A stretch of 64,000 nt of DNA, taken from contig NZ_FRAV01000001.1 of the NCBI RefSeq assembly GCF_900142445.1, positions 124,001 to 188,000 on the forward strand. Direction: 5' to 3'. Source of the DNA: Chryseobacterium polytrichastri. Lineage in GTDB: Bacteria; Bacteroidota; Bacteroidia; Flavobacteriales; Weeksellaceae. Position 1 is the first letter of the stretch; each line of letters begins with the position of its first letter. The position numbers and the translations under genes were made by a program. Positions 8,312 to 18,107 of the stretch are shown one piece after another. The notes under the pieces were generated by a model. The model made no database searches and had not been told where the DNA came from. It saw only the letters and a list, made by a program, of their open reading frames with translations.

Positions 8312-9421
8312 ATGCAATCTGAAATTTTATTTGACGTTTCTTTTTTTGATCGTATAAAAAAAGAATATTTTGAACTTCAAGAATCTCAGCTTTCCCTTAA
8401 AGAATTACTTTCTCCAGAAATTGCCTCTGAGATATTTTATAGAAAATTTGCTCCACATCCTCAAAGTAAGGATTTAAAAAAAGATATTCAAAGCTTTGGT
8501 GAAGAACATAATATGTCACTACCAAATTTTCAGGAATATATCAATTTTTCTTTATTATTTTATCCAAGGGGTTCTTATGATGAAGTGCTCTGTATTGCTA
8601 AAAATAATTTTTTCGATTTTTATTTGAACGATACTTTAGGTCGTGATATTTTTAAGTTTCTTTCAAAAGAAGAACAAGAAAAAGCAACAATGTTTATTAA
8701 TAATATAAGCGGTCTAGATGAAACTTTGAGCGGTATTGTAAACCCGGATTCTCTAGAACTACTGTTTATCGAGTTATTAAGTGAAGTTAAAAACAATTCT
8801 CCGGAAGATTGGTTTCTGCAATTTTTAAAAGCTTACTGTTATCATTTTGAAATCACCCATAAAAACTGCCAGATTGATTCTAAAGAACAAATACCTACTA
8901 TTGATGATTATTTAGAATACAGATGTCACATGGGAGCATTTTATACGGTATTGCACAATATAGAGTACAGTAGGAAGCAGTTTCTAGATTGGAAATTCCT
9001 GAAAAAAATACAAATAGATGAAAAACTCAAAAGACTTTATAAGCTCATGAGTGAATTTGCAGTTTCTACAAATGATCTTTTTTCTTTTGAAAAAGAAGTT
9101 ATTACATATGAATCAAGCTCTAATCTCGTTGTGATATTTATTTTAAATAATCCAGGAACTACACTTCGTGACAGTATTATTGCCATATCGAAAATTATAA
9201 AAAACCAGTTAGCTGAAATATTTTCCTTGTTAAAATCAATTAGAATTACAGTTGATAGCTTGCCAGATTCTGAGATAAAATCTATCATAGAAGATAATTT
9301 GTTTGAAGTCAACAGGGTTTTACAATTAAGCTGGGTTTGGCAAGCGCAATCTTCAAGGTATAAAAACCCTACATCAATATGGGTTGAAACAAGAACCTGC
9401 GAGTCATCTCTTAATAAATAA
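8312..9421 (+). CDS. Class I terpene synthase
   Basis: A 369-residue all-helical protein with the signatures of bacterial class I terpene cyclases, which ionise a prenyl diphosphate and cyclise the cation. The NSE metal triad is clear: N254, S258 and E262 in NDLFSFEKE. A diphosphate-sensor-type Arg occurs in YLEYRCHMGAF (R204), and the C-terminal RY pair is R349-Y350. The aspartate-rich motif is degenerate: FFDFYLND (D102...D107) instead of DDxxD/E. No prenyltransferase or P450 is adjacent, so the substrate (FPP or GGPP) cannot be inferred. Characterised Chryseobacterium terpene synthases include diterpene cyclases (family knowledge). It stands alone, with a terminator behind it. Confidence 0.85.
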   Translation: MQSEILFDVSFFDRIKKEYFELQESQLSLKELLSPEIASEIFYRKFAPHPQSKDLKKDIQSFGEEHNMSLPNFQEYINFSLLFYPRGSYDEVLCIAKNNFFDFYLNDTLGRDIFKFLSKEEQEKATMFINNISGLDETLSGIVNPDSLELLFIELLSEVKNNSPEDWFLQFLKAYCYHFEITHKNCQIDSKEQIPTIDDYLEYRCHMGAFYTVLHNIEYSRKQFLDWKFLKKIQIDEKLKRLYKLMSEFAVSTNDLFSFEKEVITYESSSNLVVIFILNNPGTTLRDSIIAISKIIKNQLAEIFSLLKSIRITVDSLPDSEIKSIIEDNLFEVNRVLQLSWVWQAQSSRYKNPTSIWVETRTCESSLNK

Positions 9422-9450
9422 TGTTAAAATCTTTTGTTGATGATATAAAA

Positions 9451-9480
9451 AAAAGAGGCTTTTTTAAGCCTCTTTTCCTT
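9451..9480. terminator. Terminator between terpene synthase and metalloprotease
   Basis: AAAAGAGGCTT (9451-9461) and AAGCCTCTTTT (9466-9476) form a perfect 11-bp stem with A and T runs on either side, so it can serve both convergent genes. Confidence 0.85.
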
Positions 9481-9501
9481 GTTTTTTAATGATTGTTTAT
9501 C

Positions 9502-12435
9502 TTAGTTTTTGATGAATCTTTTTGAGATCTCACCGATTTGAATCATATAAGCACCTTTAATAAGACTGCTTACATTTACAGATCCTCTTTGAAGTTTTCC
9601 TGAGTTAATTAGTTTTCCACCCATATCGAAAATTTTGTAATCTTCGGAAGTCGTATTAGAAACATTTAGAATATCTCTTACAGGATTTGGATATAATTTA
9701 ATATCAGTCAATAGATTTTTAGGGTCTGATAACTCTCCTTTTCCTGAAGAAGCTATATTTAATGTATAATCTTCAACCTGTCCATAAGTGTATGATCCAC
9801 AGGGTGATGTTGGGATAGAGCTGTATTGCATCATTACTCTCATTCTTGTAGTTCCTACCGTTGCTGTTGCAGGGATCGTAATGCTTCCTGTAGCTGGAGT
9901 TGTGGTAGAGCCGGCTTTAGACCAAGCTAATTCTCCGCTGTCTGTAAAGTCACCATTACCGTTATAATCTATATATACTGCATAAGCTTCGCTATAATTA
10001 GTTGAAGTCCAAACCGGAGTTACGGAAATCGCATAAGTGTTTCCTCTTGTAACATTCGTGGAAATAGTTGTGAAATTTTCATAACCTGCAGTTCCTGTTG
10101 ATGTATTATCTATGGTTCCGAATTTCACATTTCCAATTCTCTCATCAGCAGTATTTGTTGAAGTAGCTGAGCAATAAGAGACTGTGCTTCCTGCAAGAGT
10201 TGTTACGCTTACAGAATTGCTTGCAACAGAAATGTTTCCTGCAGCGTCTTTTGCTTTAACAGTGAAATTGTAATTTGTTGATGGTGTTAAGCTTGTTACG
10301 GTGTAAGACGTAGAAGCAGTAGAACCAATCAGTGAAGCGCCTTGGTATACGTCATAACCCGTAACACCTACTGCGTCAGTTGACCCACTCCATGATAAGT
10401 TTGTGCTTGTAGAAGTAGTTCCAGAAGCTGAAAGGGTAGCAGCGGTTGGAGCTGTTGTATCAATAATTCCAGAACCTGCATTTACAGTAATATTGGCGTT
10501 ATTCACATCAAAGAAAATATGATTAGAGCCTTTTACCATAATTCTTCCTGTAGTGGTAGCAGAATTCGGGATCGTTACCGGTTGTGTACCGTCGTTTGGA
10601 GTTCCTGCTAATAAGGTAGTCCATGTATTTCCGCTATCTGTAGACCAAAGAATATCTACATTCGCTGCGTTCACGCCGTTTGCTGTAGTTCCTGCCACAT
10701 TCCAGGTTACGGTTTGAGAGCTTCCACCTGTGTATGCTATTGCTGAGTTTTGAGAACTTACAGTGAATGGTCCTGCTGTTCCATTTACAGTAACAATGGC
10801 GTCATCAGAATTGTTTCCGCCACCTCCGGCTCTGTTATCACGAACGGTAAATCTGAAATTTAATGTTCTGGCTACGGTAGATAGGGCTTCAACTGTGATT
10901 TCTGAACCTGCGGTTGTAGTTGCTCCCGTTAACACAGAAGCCATTCTTGGGAAATATCTCACAGGAGTTGTCTGTGGTGTCCAAGATCTGAAATTAGGAC
11001 CTGTTGCTTTTGTAGCACTTGCGGCAGAACTTGCTCCTGTTTGAGAAGAAGAGGCACTGTCCATTTGTTCCCAAATATAAGTTAGTGAATCTCCGTTGGC
11101 ATCAGTTCCTGTTCCTGTCAGCACAAATGGTGTTCCTTTCGGAATGGTATAATCTAATCCTGCATTAGCTGTAGGAATTGAATTTCCTGTTGATGTGCTT
11201 ACCGGACATGTTTTAGCTTTAATGTTATTGGTGATTTGCTGAATGCTTACCGCATGAAAGAAAGAATCTGAATGAGGTTGAACGTCCTGAGCCGTAATTC
11301 CTGCATATCCCATGATCGTTGATCCTGAACCAGGTTCTACATTCACACCAGTTCCTTCATTGGTATGAGAGAAAGTGTGGTTCCCTCCAAATTGATGACC
11401 CATTTCATGAGCTACATAATCAATATCAAAATTATCTCCTGATGGAATAGCGTCTGCCGGAGAAGTATATCCACTACCTTTTGAACCGTTGGTACAAACG
11501 CAACCGATACATCCTGCATTTCCACCGCCTCCGGAAGCTCCGAATAAGTGACCGATGTCATAATTTGCTTCCCCGATAACTGAAGTTAAAGTAGATTGAA
11601 GTTGAGAATTCCAACTGCTCATTCCTGAGGCTGCAGAATAAGGATCCGTAGAAGCATTGGTGTAAATTACCGCATCATTATTAGCGATAAGAACCATTCT
11701 TGCTGCAAAATCTTTTTCAAAAACTCCGTTTACACGGGTCATGGTGTTGTTCATTGCGGCTAAAGCGTTGGCTTTTGTTCCTCCGAAATAAGTAGTGTAT
11801 TCTCCTGTACTTGAAAGTGCCAGCCTGAATGTTCTTAGTTTAGCATCATCAGCGTTGGGTCTTGCTGCGAGGTTGTTTGTATTGGCAACCCCTTTTTGAG
11901 CGACATCAATAACAGAGCATTCAAACTTATTAAGGTCATCTTTTTTATCTGATTTTCTGTAAACCACATAAGTAGATAAGTCTTTCGTGTAAGGTTCAAT
12001 AAAAACAGCAGATTTGTCACCATAAATTTCCATTGAAGATAATCCTAGCTGAGAAATACTGAAGTATACAGTAGAGTTTGAATCACCTAAGCCTTCACCA
12101 ACGTAAGATTTGATATCAGGATATTTTGCCGCTAATTGAGGGTCAAAGTTTGAATTTTCTTTTACTTTAAAATTCTCCATTCTCCCTTCTGAATTTGGGA
12201 AAGAAATAATGATCATGGATTTTTCACCCACAGCGAGTCTTTTGGGAGCTTTTGCCAATATGCTCTTCAGGCCGTTAATATCGAGGCTGTAAACCTTTGG
12301 ATTAGTAACGAAATTTTTGTTTTCGAAGACTTCTGAATTTGTTTTTCTTGAGCCTTCAGACCAAAGACGATCTGTCTGAGCGAAAGAAATGCCCGTGATG
12401 AGAAGCATTCCGATCATTGATAATTGTTTTTTCAT
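9502..12435 (-). CDS. Secreted zinc metalloprotease with FN3, GEVED and T9SS sorting domains
   Basis: A 977-residue protein from ATG 12435 (MKKQLSMIGMLLITGISFAQ), chosen because it begins a clean Sec signal peptide; 20 further in-frame codons lie upstream. A pro-region of about 180 residues precedes a reprolysin-like catalytic domain with the zinc site HEMGHQFGGNHTF (His about 343) and the Met-turn IMGYAG. Then come an Ig-like/FN3 region (TAPTAATLSASG...), a GEVED domain (YIDYNGNGDFTDSGE), and a C-terminal type A sorting domain with YPNPV and a Lys-rich end, directing export by the type IX system. Likely degrades extracellular protein. Confidence 0.9.
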   Translation of the reverse strand: MKKQLSMIGMLLITGISFAQTDRLWSEGSRKTNSEVFENKNFVTNPKVYSLDINGLKSILAKAPKRLAVGEKSMIIISFPNSEGRMENFKVKENSNFDPQLAAKYPDIKSYVGEGLGDSNSTVYFSISQLGLSSMEIYGDKSAVFIEPYTKDLSTYVVYRKSDKKDDLNKFECSVIDVAQKGVANTNNLAARPNADDAKLRTFRLALSSTGEYTTYFGGTKANALAAMNNTMTRVNGVFEKDFAARMVLIANNDAVIYTNASTDPYSAASGMSSWNSQLQSTLTSVIGEANYDIGHLFGASGGGGNAGCIGCVCTNGSKGSGYTSPADAIPSGDNFDIDYVAHEMGHQFGGNHTFSHTNEGTGVNVEPGSGSTIMGYAGITAQDVQPHSDSFFHAVSIQQITNNIKAKTCPVSTSTGNSIPTANAGLDYTIPKGTPFVLTGTGTDANGDSLTYIWEQMDSASSSQTGASSAASATKATGPNFRSWTPQTTPVRYFPRMASVLTGATTTAGSEITVEALSTVARTLNFRFTVRDNRAGGGGNNSDDAIVTVNGTAGPFTVSSQNSAIAYTGGSSQTVTWNVAGTTANGVNAANVDILWSTDSGNTWTTLLAGTPNDGTQPVTIPNSATTTGRIMVKGSNHIFFDVNNANITVNAGSGIIDTTAPTAATLSASGTTSTSTNLSWSGSTDAVGVTGYDVYQGASLIGSTASTSYTVTSLTPSTNYNFTVKAKDAAGNISVASNSVSVTTLAGSTVSYCSATSTNTADERIGNVKFGTIDNTSTGTAGYENFTTISTNVTRGNTYAISVTPVWTSTNYSEAYAVYIDYNGNGDFTDSGELAWSKAGSTTTPATGSITIPATATVGTTRMRVMMQYSSIPTSPCGSYTYGQVEDYTLNIASSGKGELSDPKNLLTDIKLYPNPVRDILNVSNTTSEDYKIFDMGGKLINSGKLQRGSVNVSSLIKGAYMIQIGEISKRFIKN

Positions 12436-12570
12436 ATAAATATTATTTTGATTGTGGAATATCAAATCTAATAAATTTTTAATAATGAAAAACAAAATTA
12501 TTTAAGAAAATTTATGATAATATATTTAAATTATTATGCAATACATTGAGTGTGCTTTAATGTGGAAAAT

Positions 12571-12610
12571 TTTAAAAATAAAATAGCACACGCAAAATAC
12601 GTGTGCTATT
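12571..12610 (-). terminator. Terminator downstream of acyl-CoA dehydrogenase
   Basis: AATAGCACACG (12582-12592) and CGTGTGCTATT (12600-12610) form a perfect 11-bp stem. On the minus strand it is followed by a TTTTATTTTT run, matching an intrinsic terminator for the gene ending at 12688. Confidence 0.8.
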
Positions 12611-12687
12611 CAATTATGATTATATAATTCTAATTTTTACATTTCATCATCGAAAACAGATTCGAGATAATCTGTATTGATGTAAAA

Positions 12688-13827
12688 TTATTTTGTAATA
12701 TCTCTACCGATAACTAGTCTTTGGATCTCAGAAGTTCCTTCTCCAATAGTACATAATTTAGAATCTCTGTAATATTTTTCAGCAGGGAAGTCCTTTGTAT
12801 ATCCGTAACCACCAAAGATCTGAACTGCGTTGTTAGCAATTCTTACACAAGCTTCAGAAGCATATAATTTTGCCATAGCTCCTTCTCTTGTCATTTTTTG
12901 CTTAGCATTTTTCAATGTTGAAGCTCTTTGGATCAATAATTCAGATGCATCGATCTCTGTAGCCATATCAGCTAACATAAAGTTGATTGCTTGGAATTCA
13001 GAAATTGATTTTCCAAACTGATGTCTTTCTTTAGCATATTTTAAAGCAGCTTTGTAAGCTCCTCTTGCTGTTCCTAAACTTAGTGCAGCGATAGAAATTC
13101 TACCTCCGTCAAGAATTTTCATTGCTTGTTTGAAACCTTCTCCAACTTCTCCTAAACGGTGAGAGTCTGGAACTCTAACGTTGTCGAAAATTAATTCTGC
13201 TGTTTCAGAAGCACGCATTCCTAATTTATTTTCTTTTTTACCAGAAGAAAAACCAGTCATTCCTTTTTCTAATACGAAAGCGGTAGAATTGTTTTTAGCA
13301 CCAATTTCTCCAGTTCTTGTCATTACAACAGCAATATCACCAGAAATAGCGTGTGTAATAAAGTTTTTAGCACCGCTGATGATCCAGTCATCTCCATCTC
13401 TTACAGCAGTGGTAGACATTCCTCCAGAATCTGAACCCGTGTTATGCTCTGTTAATCCCCAAGCTCCGATTACTTTCCCGGAAGCTAATTGAGGAAGCCA
13501 CTTGTGTCTTTGTTCTTCATTTCCAAATTCATAAATATGATTTGTACAAAGAGAGTTGTGTGCTGCTACAGAAAGTCCGATAGAAGGATCTACCTGAGAG
13601 ATCTCATCTAGGATTGTAACATATTCATGATAACCAAGACCAGAACCTCCATACTGTTCAGGAATAACAATCCCCATGAAACCCATCTCTCCTAATTGAT
13701 GAAATAAATCTTTTGGAAAAGTTTGGCTTTCATCCCATTCCATAATATTCGGTCTGATATTTTTTTCAGCAAATTCTCTTGCCGTTTCAGCTATCATTTT
13801 AATGTTGTCCATTGTTTCTGTATTCAT
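12688..13827 (-). CDS. Acyl-CoA dehydrogenase
   Basis: FAD-dependent alpha,beta-dehydrogenation of a short- or medium-chain acyl-CoA. ATG 13827 (MNTETMDNIK) is preferred over an in-frame ATG eight codons upstream because it matches the usual N-terminus, giving 379 residues. Visible motifs are GAWGLTEHNTGSDSGGM (FAD/substrate), NKLGMRASET, and FGGYGYTKDFPAEKYYRDSK. The catalytic glutamate is the one in GEGTSEIQR near the C-terminus. It is a single-gene unit flanked by secreted-enzyme genes, and the position gives no further clue to chain length. Confidence 0.92.
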   Translation of the reverse strand: MNTETMDNIKMIAETAREFAEKNIRPNIMEWDESQTFPKDLFHQLGEMGFMGIVIPEQYGGSGLGYHEYVTILDEISQVDPSIGLSVAAHNSLCTNHIYEFGNEEQRHKWLPQLASGKVIGAWGLTEHNTGSDSGGMSTTAVRDGDDWIISGAKNFITHAISGDIAVVMTRTGEIGAKNNSTAFVLEKGMTGFSSGKKENKLGMRASETAELIFDNVRVPDSHRLGEVGEGFKQAMKILDGGRISIAALSLGTARGAYKAALKYAKERHQFGKSISEFQAINFMLADMATEIDASELLIQRASTLKNAKQKMTREGAMAKLYASEACVRIANNAVQIFGGYGYTKDFPAEKYYRDSKLCTIGEGTSEIQRLVIGRDITK

Positions 13828-14019
13828 AAAGGTAAAATAGTTAATGCCCAAAGATACTTAAATTGTTGGTATACGAAAAAAAATTATCTTTAACATGTGA
13901 ATTCATTTACAAAGTTTTAATTACCAATTTTTTATATTTCAATATTTAATGATTTCGTAATGAAAAGGTACAAACTTTAAGTTGTTAAATTGACTATTTT
14001 AGCCTCCCAATTTTAAAGC

Positions 14020-15888
14020 ATGAAAAAACTTCTACTTCCTATCATTTTATTTTCGGTTTATATTTCTGCGCAGGCTCCGGCAGGATATTATAATGGAACA
14101 GCCGGGCTTTCAGGCTATGCCTTGAAGTCTAAAATTCATGATATCATTTCTGAAAAAAATATTAACTGGCATTATGGTGACTTGCCTGCTTTTTATAGCC
14201 AGACTGATCTGGATAGATATTATGATCATGGATCCAGTAATACAACGATTTTATTGGATATTTATTCCGAAATACCATCCGGGCCGGATGCATATGAATA
14301 TACTTCTGCAAACTTAATAAGTACTTCAGGATCTGAAGGATTAGGTTATAATAGAGAGCACGCTATTCCACAAAGTACATTTAACAGTAATTATCCAATG
14401 TTTTCTGATCTGCATTTTGTAATTCCCACAGATGCAAGGATTAATCAGTTACGAAACAATTATCCTTACGGAATTGGTAATTCTACAGTACATCACACTT
14501 TTTCAAACTCCTCTAAAATTGCTAACAGCGCTATTCCTAATTATGTATATACCAATAGGGTATATGAACCGATTGATGAATTTAAAGGAGATGTTGCAAG
14601 AATGTTGTTGTATTTTGCAGTGAGATATGAAAATAAGTTGCGGTCATTTAATCACTCTACAAATATTAATCCAGCGTTAGACCGCTCGGCATTAGATGGA
14701 ACTGCAGAACGTGCTTTTGAACCGGCATATATCTCTATGCTTCTTCAGTGGCATAATCAGGATCCTGTATCTCCAAGAGAAATAGATCGAAATAATGCGG
14801 TGTACAATATTCAAAATAATAGAAACCCTTTTATTGATAACCCTCAGTGGGCTAATGCAATTTGGACACAGACTCCTGATGCTATTGCGCCGCAAGCACC
14901 TTCAAATTTAACTTCTACTCAATCTGGAGCTAATTACACTAGTTTAACTTGGTCTCCAAGTATGAGTACAGATGTTCTTGGATACAATATTTATCAGAAC
15001 GGTGTTTTTTTAACGGCTACAAAATCTACATCAATAGTTGTTGATCATTTAAATCCTTCAGCATCCTATTCGTTTACGGTGCGTGCATATGATCAGGGAT
15101 ATTTGCAATCTTCTGATAGTAATACTGCTACAATATCTACGTTAACAACGGATCCAAATTCGAAGGATCTTTTTATTGTTAAATATATTGAAGGAACTGA
15201 TAACAACAAAGCTTTAGAAATCTTAAACAAAACGGGGCATGAAGTAGATTTAGAAAATTACAGTATAAGGGTGCAATATTACAACAGTGTAACTAATACT
15301 TATTATTTTGGAAATAGTTTCGAGTTTGAAGGTAAAGTGCCTAATAATGAAAGCTTTGTTATTCTTAATCCTAAATCTACATTATCTTGTTATACAAATG
15401 CTGAAGCTCAATTTCTCACGGCAGGTGATGCTCTTAATTTTGTAGGAACTCAATATGTTGAATTAGCATATAAATCAGCAACAATTGACGCTGTGGGAAG
15501 TAAATTTGTCAGTAATTCTTATGGAAATATTTCTCTTTACCGAAAGAATACTGTTACACAGCCTACTTCAGTATTCAGTGCCAGTGAGTGGGATTCATAT
15601 TCAATCGATTATTGTCAGAATTTAGGAACACTTTCTACTTCGGATACTCTTTTCTCTAAAACTGATAAAGTTAAAATATATCCTAATCCTGTTAACGAAA
15701 ATCTCTTTGTTGATGGTAATGAAATAGAAAAGATCAAAATAGCACAGATCATAGATTTCTCAGGGAAATTAATTTATACTGAAAAAGTACCTTTTAAGGA
15801 CAAGAAAAATATTTCTGTACAAAACTTACCATCAGGAATGTATTTATTAAACCTTGATGGGAAAGGATATCAGTTTATTAAAAAATAA
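14020..15888 (+). CDS. Secreted endonuclease I with FN3, LTD and T9SS sorting domains
   Basis: A 622-residue exported nuclease. A signal peptide (MKKLLLPIILFSVYISAQ) is followed by an EndA/BsnI-type endonuclease I domain with the metal/active-site segment YNREHAIPQSTF (about 111-121) and SDLHFVIPTDARINQLRNNYP. After it come an FN3 domain (about 290-375), a lamin-tail-like (LTD) domain (NKALEILNKTGHEVDLENY, about 385-505) and a type IX sorting domain with IYPNPV and PSGMYLLNLDG. Probably degrades extracellular DNA or RNA. It is divergent from the acyl-CoA dehydrogenase. Confidence 0.9.
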   Translation: MKKLLLPIILFSVYISAQAPAGYYNGTAGLSGYALKSKIHDIISEKNINWHYGDLPAFYSQTDLDRYYDHGSSNTTILLDIYSEIPSGPDAYEYTSANLISTSGSEGLGYNREHAIPQSTFNSNYPMFSDLHFVIPTDARINQLRNNYPYGIGNSTVHHTFSNSSKIANSAIPNYVYTNRVYEPIDEFKGDVARMLLYFAVRYENKLRSFNHSTNINPALDRSALDGTAERAFEPAYISMLLQWHNQDPVSPREIDRNNAVYNIQNNRNPFIDNPQWANAIWTQTPDAIAPQAPSNLTSTQSGANYTSLTWSPSMSTDVLGYNIYQNGVFLTATKSTSIVVDHLNPSASYSFTVRAYDQGYLQSSDSNTATISTLTTDPNSKDLFIVKYIEGTDNNKALEILNKTGHEVDLENYSIRVQYYNSVTNTYYFGNSFEFEGKVPNNESFVILNPKSTLSCYTNAEAQFLTAGDALNFVGTQYVELAYKSATIDAVGSKFVSNSYGNISLYRKNTVTQPTSVFSASEWDSYSIDYCQNLGTLSTSDTLFSKTDKVKIYPNPVNENLFVDGNEIEKIKIAQIIDFSGKLIYTEKVPFKDKKNISVQNLPSGMYLLNLDGKGYQFIKK

Positions 15889-15960
15889 ATTAAAATAGTC
15901 AGACCATCTAAATTTTAGGGTTTTAATCTTCATAAAACCTTGCATATAAAGCTTAATTGA

Positions 15961-16042
15961 TATAAGCAGATTCACTAATAATCAATATCTATAAGTGTTT
16001 CTGCTTATATTTTTTATTTATAAGTAATTATGCTTATATTTG
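15961..16042 (+). promoter_or_regulatory. Twin palindromic operator and promoter of satD
   Basis: Two copies of TATAAG-N8-CTTATA lie at 15990-16009 and 16019-16038, 29 bp apart, and a half-site TATAAGCAGA lies at 15961-15970. The second copy overlaps a perfect -7 box TATATTTG (16035-16042) that ends 4 bp before the satD ATG. The layout is that of a repressor site, and the SatD C-terminus has its own helix-turn-helix. Confidence 0.65.
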
Positions 16043-16046
16043 CAAA

Positions 16047-16652
16047 ATGATAGCGGTCCTTACGGGTGATATTATAAATTCGCAACACGCAGACACAGAA
16101 GTTTGGATTACCAAGCTAAAGAATCTTCTGGAACATTGGGGAAGCTCTTCCCTTGTATGGGAAATCTACAGAGGAGACGAGTTTCAGTTTAAATGCAACA
16201 TTGATGATGCATTTTGGCGTTTTCTAGCCATAAAATCTCTTATAAAAAGTCAGGAAAATTTAGATGTAAGAATTGCCATAGGAATTGGTGAAGAAAATTT
16301 TTCATCAGAAAAAATCACCGAATCCAACGGAACAGCCTATGTGAATTCCGGAAGATTATTAAATGATTTAAAAAGCGATGGACATACCGTTGCCATTAAA
16401 ACTTCCAACGACAATGTAGACAGAGATCTTAATATTCTGTTGAAATGGTCTTCCAAAGACTTTGATAACTGGACAATGGCTACTTCGGAAATCATTCACG
16501 AAATGATCATGAACCAAGACATTACCCAGGAAGATTTGGCAAAGAAATTCGCGATTTCCCAATCGTCCATAAGCCAGCGACTGAAACGTGCAAACTACGA
16601 GCTTATCGTAGAGACCAATCAATATTTTAGAAAGAAAATCTCAGAACTGTAA
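16047..16652 (+). CDS. SatD-family protein with C-terminal helix-turn-helix
   Basis: A 201-residue protein. Residues 1-130 (AVLTGDIINSQHADTE, WEIYRGDEFQFKC, RIAIGIGEE) match the SatD family, which resembles a nucleotide-cyclase-like fold and has no firm biochemical role. Residues 155-185 (TQEDLAKKFAISQSSISQRLKRANYE) form a classic helix-turn-helix, so it probably binds DNA, perhaps the palindromes just upstream. It lies 3 bp from the following DUF3307 gene. The -7 box ends so close to the ATG that the mRNA may be leaderless. Confidence 0.75.
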   Translation: MIAVLTGDIINSQHADTEVWITKLKNLLEHWGSSSLVWEIYRGDEFQFKCNIDDAFWRFLAIKSLIKSQENLDVRIAIGIGEENFSSEKITESNGTAYVNSGRLLNDLKSDGHTVAIKTSNDNVDRDLNILLKWSSKDFDNWTMATSEIIHEMIMNQDITQEDLAKKFAISQSSISQRLKRANYELIVETNQYFRKKISEL

Positions 16653-16655
16653 AAC

Positions 16656-17351
16656 ATGATCTTTACTAAACTCATATTGGCACATTTACTTGGAGATTTT
16701 ATTCTCCAGCCAAATTCATGGGTTTTTGATAAAGAAAGTAAAAAACTGAAGAGCAAGTATTTGTATCTTCATATTCTGATTCATACTATTTTAAGTTTTA
16801 TTTTCCTTTGGGATCTGCAGCTTTGGTGGGTAGCAGTTTTAGTGGGAGTTTCACATTTTATTATTGATGCTGCTAAACTAAGTTTCCAAACGATTAAGAA
16901 TAAAAAGAACTGGTTTTTTATAGATCAGCTTCTGCATGTTTTAGTTATTGTAGGAGTTTCATTTTATTTTAATGAGTTCAATCTTGAGTTATTAGAAAAT
17001 CAAGACTTCTTAAAAATAGCAATGGCAGCTTTGTTTTTAACAACACCTGCTTCTATTTTTATTAAAATATTGTTGTCTTCATGGACACCCGTTCCAGAGA
17101 CAACAAATAATATACAAACCGAATCTTTATCAAGTGCAGGAAAATATATTGGAATTTTAGAACGTTTACTAGTCTTCACTTTTATTATGGTGAATCATTG
17201 GGAAGGCGTAGGTTTTATGGTGGCTGCAAAATCTGTTTTCAGGTTCAGTGATCTTGCACAGGCCAAACAAAGAAAATTAACAGAATATGTATTGATAGGT
17301 ACATTACTGAGCTTTGGAATGGCAGTTTTAACAGGAATTTTAATAAAGTAA
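16656..17351 (+). CDS. DUF3307 integral membrane protein
   Basis: A 231-residue protein with about six hydrophobic segments. The N-terminal signature LLAHLLGDFILQPNSWVFDKE and the following HILIHTILSF and GVSHFIIDAAKL segments fit DUF3307. Conserved His and Asp lie in the membrane segments, suggesting an enzymatic or transport role, but none is known. It is directly behind satD, a pairing I associate with this family, so SatD probably senses or controls something this protein does. Confidence 0.75.
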   Translation: MIFTKLILAHLLGDFILQPNSWVFDKESKKLKSKYLYLHILIHTILSFIFLWDLQLWWVAVLVGVSHFIIDAAKLSFQTIKNKKNWFFIDQLLHVLVIVGVSFYFNEFNLELLENQDFLKIAMAALFLTTPASIFIKILLSSWTPVPETTNNIQTESLSSAGKYIGILERLLVFTFIMVNHWEGVGFMVAAKSVFRFSDLAQAKQRKLTEYVLIGTLLSFGMAVLTGILIK

Positions 17352-17387
17352 AATAAATATAAATCTAACTAATAAGACATTTAGAAA

Positions 17388-18107
17388 ATGGAAAAGAAAG
17401 AAATGTTGTACGAGGGTAAAGCAAAACAAGTATTTGCTACCGATAATCCGGATCAAGTAGTTGTACGTTTCAAAGACGATGCTACTGCATTTAATGCTCA
17501 AAAAAGAGGATCTGTTGATTTGAAAGGTGAAATGAACAATGCCATCACAACTTTGATTTTTGAATATTTAAATGAAAAAGGAGTGAAAACTCATTTCATT
17601 AAGCAATTGGACGAAAGAGAACAATTGGTAACAAAAGTATCTATCATTCCTTTGGAAATGGTTGTAAGAAACTACTCTGCAGGAAGTATGGCTCAAAGAT
17701 TAGGAGTTGAAGAAGGTATTAAATCTCCGGTTACAATCTTTGATATTTGCTACAAAAAAGACGAATTGGGAGATCCGCTTATCAATGATCACCATGCAGT
17801 TTTCTTAGGAGCAGCTACGTATGAAGAGCTTGAGGTAATGTATAAATTAACTTCTGAGATCAACGAAATTTTGATCGATTTATTCGACAAAATGAACATC
17901 ATCTTGGTTGATTTCAAAATTGAATTAGGGAAAACTTCAGACGGTGAGATCATCTTGGCTGACGAAATTTCTCCTGATACTTGCAGACTTTGGGACAAGG
18001 ATACGATGAAGAAATTAGATAAAGACAGATTCAGAAGAGATCTTGGAGAAGTAACTGAAGCTTATGTTGAGATTTACAACAGACTGAAAACGTTACTTAA
18101 CAAATAA
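17388..18107 (+). CDS. purC: Phosphoribosylaminoimidazole-succinocarboxamide synthase
   Basis: Joins CAIR with aspartate using ATP to give SAICAR in purine synthesis. The 239-residue length and motifs are standard: [17 protein letters not shown] (ATP/phosphate), [27 protein letters not shown], and [15 protein letters not shown]. It starts 36 bp after the DUF3307 gene and is followed after 125 bp by purF, another purine gene, so purCF form a functional pair. Confidence 0.96.
   Translation: MEKKEMLYEGKAKQVFATDNPDQVVVRFKDDATAFNAQKRGSVDLKGEMNNAITTLIFEYLNEKGVKTHFIKQLDEREQLVTKVSIIPLEMVVRNYSAGSMAQRLGVEEGIKSPVTIFDICYKKDELGDPLINDHHAVFLGAATYEELEVMYKLTSEINEILIDLFDKMNIILVDFKIELGKTSDGEIILADEISPDTCRLWDKDTMKKLDKDRFRRDLGEVTEAYVEIYNRLKTLLNK

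Noticed and set aside
10763..11044. Open frame opposite the metalloprotease
   Set aside because: It mirrors a low-complexity Thr/Ala/Ser-rich part of the coding strand and has no domain or start signal.
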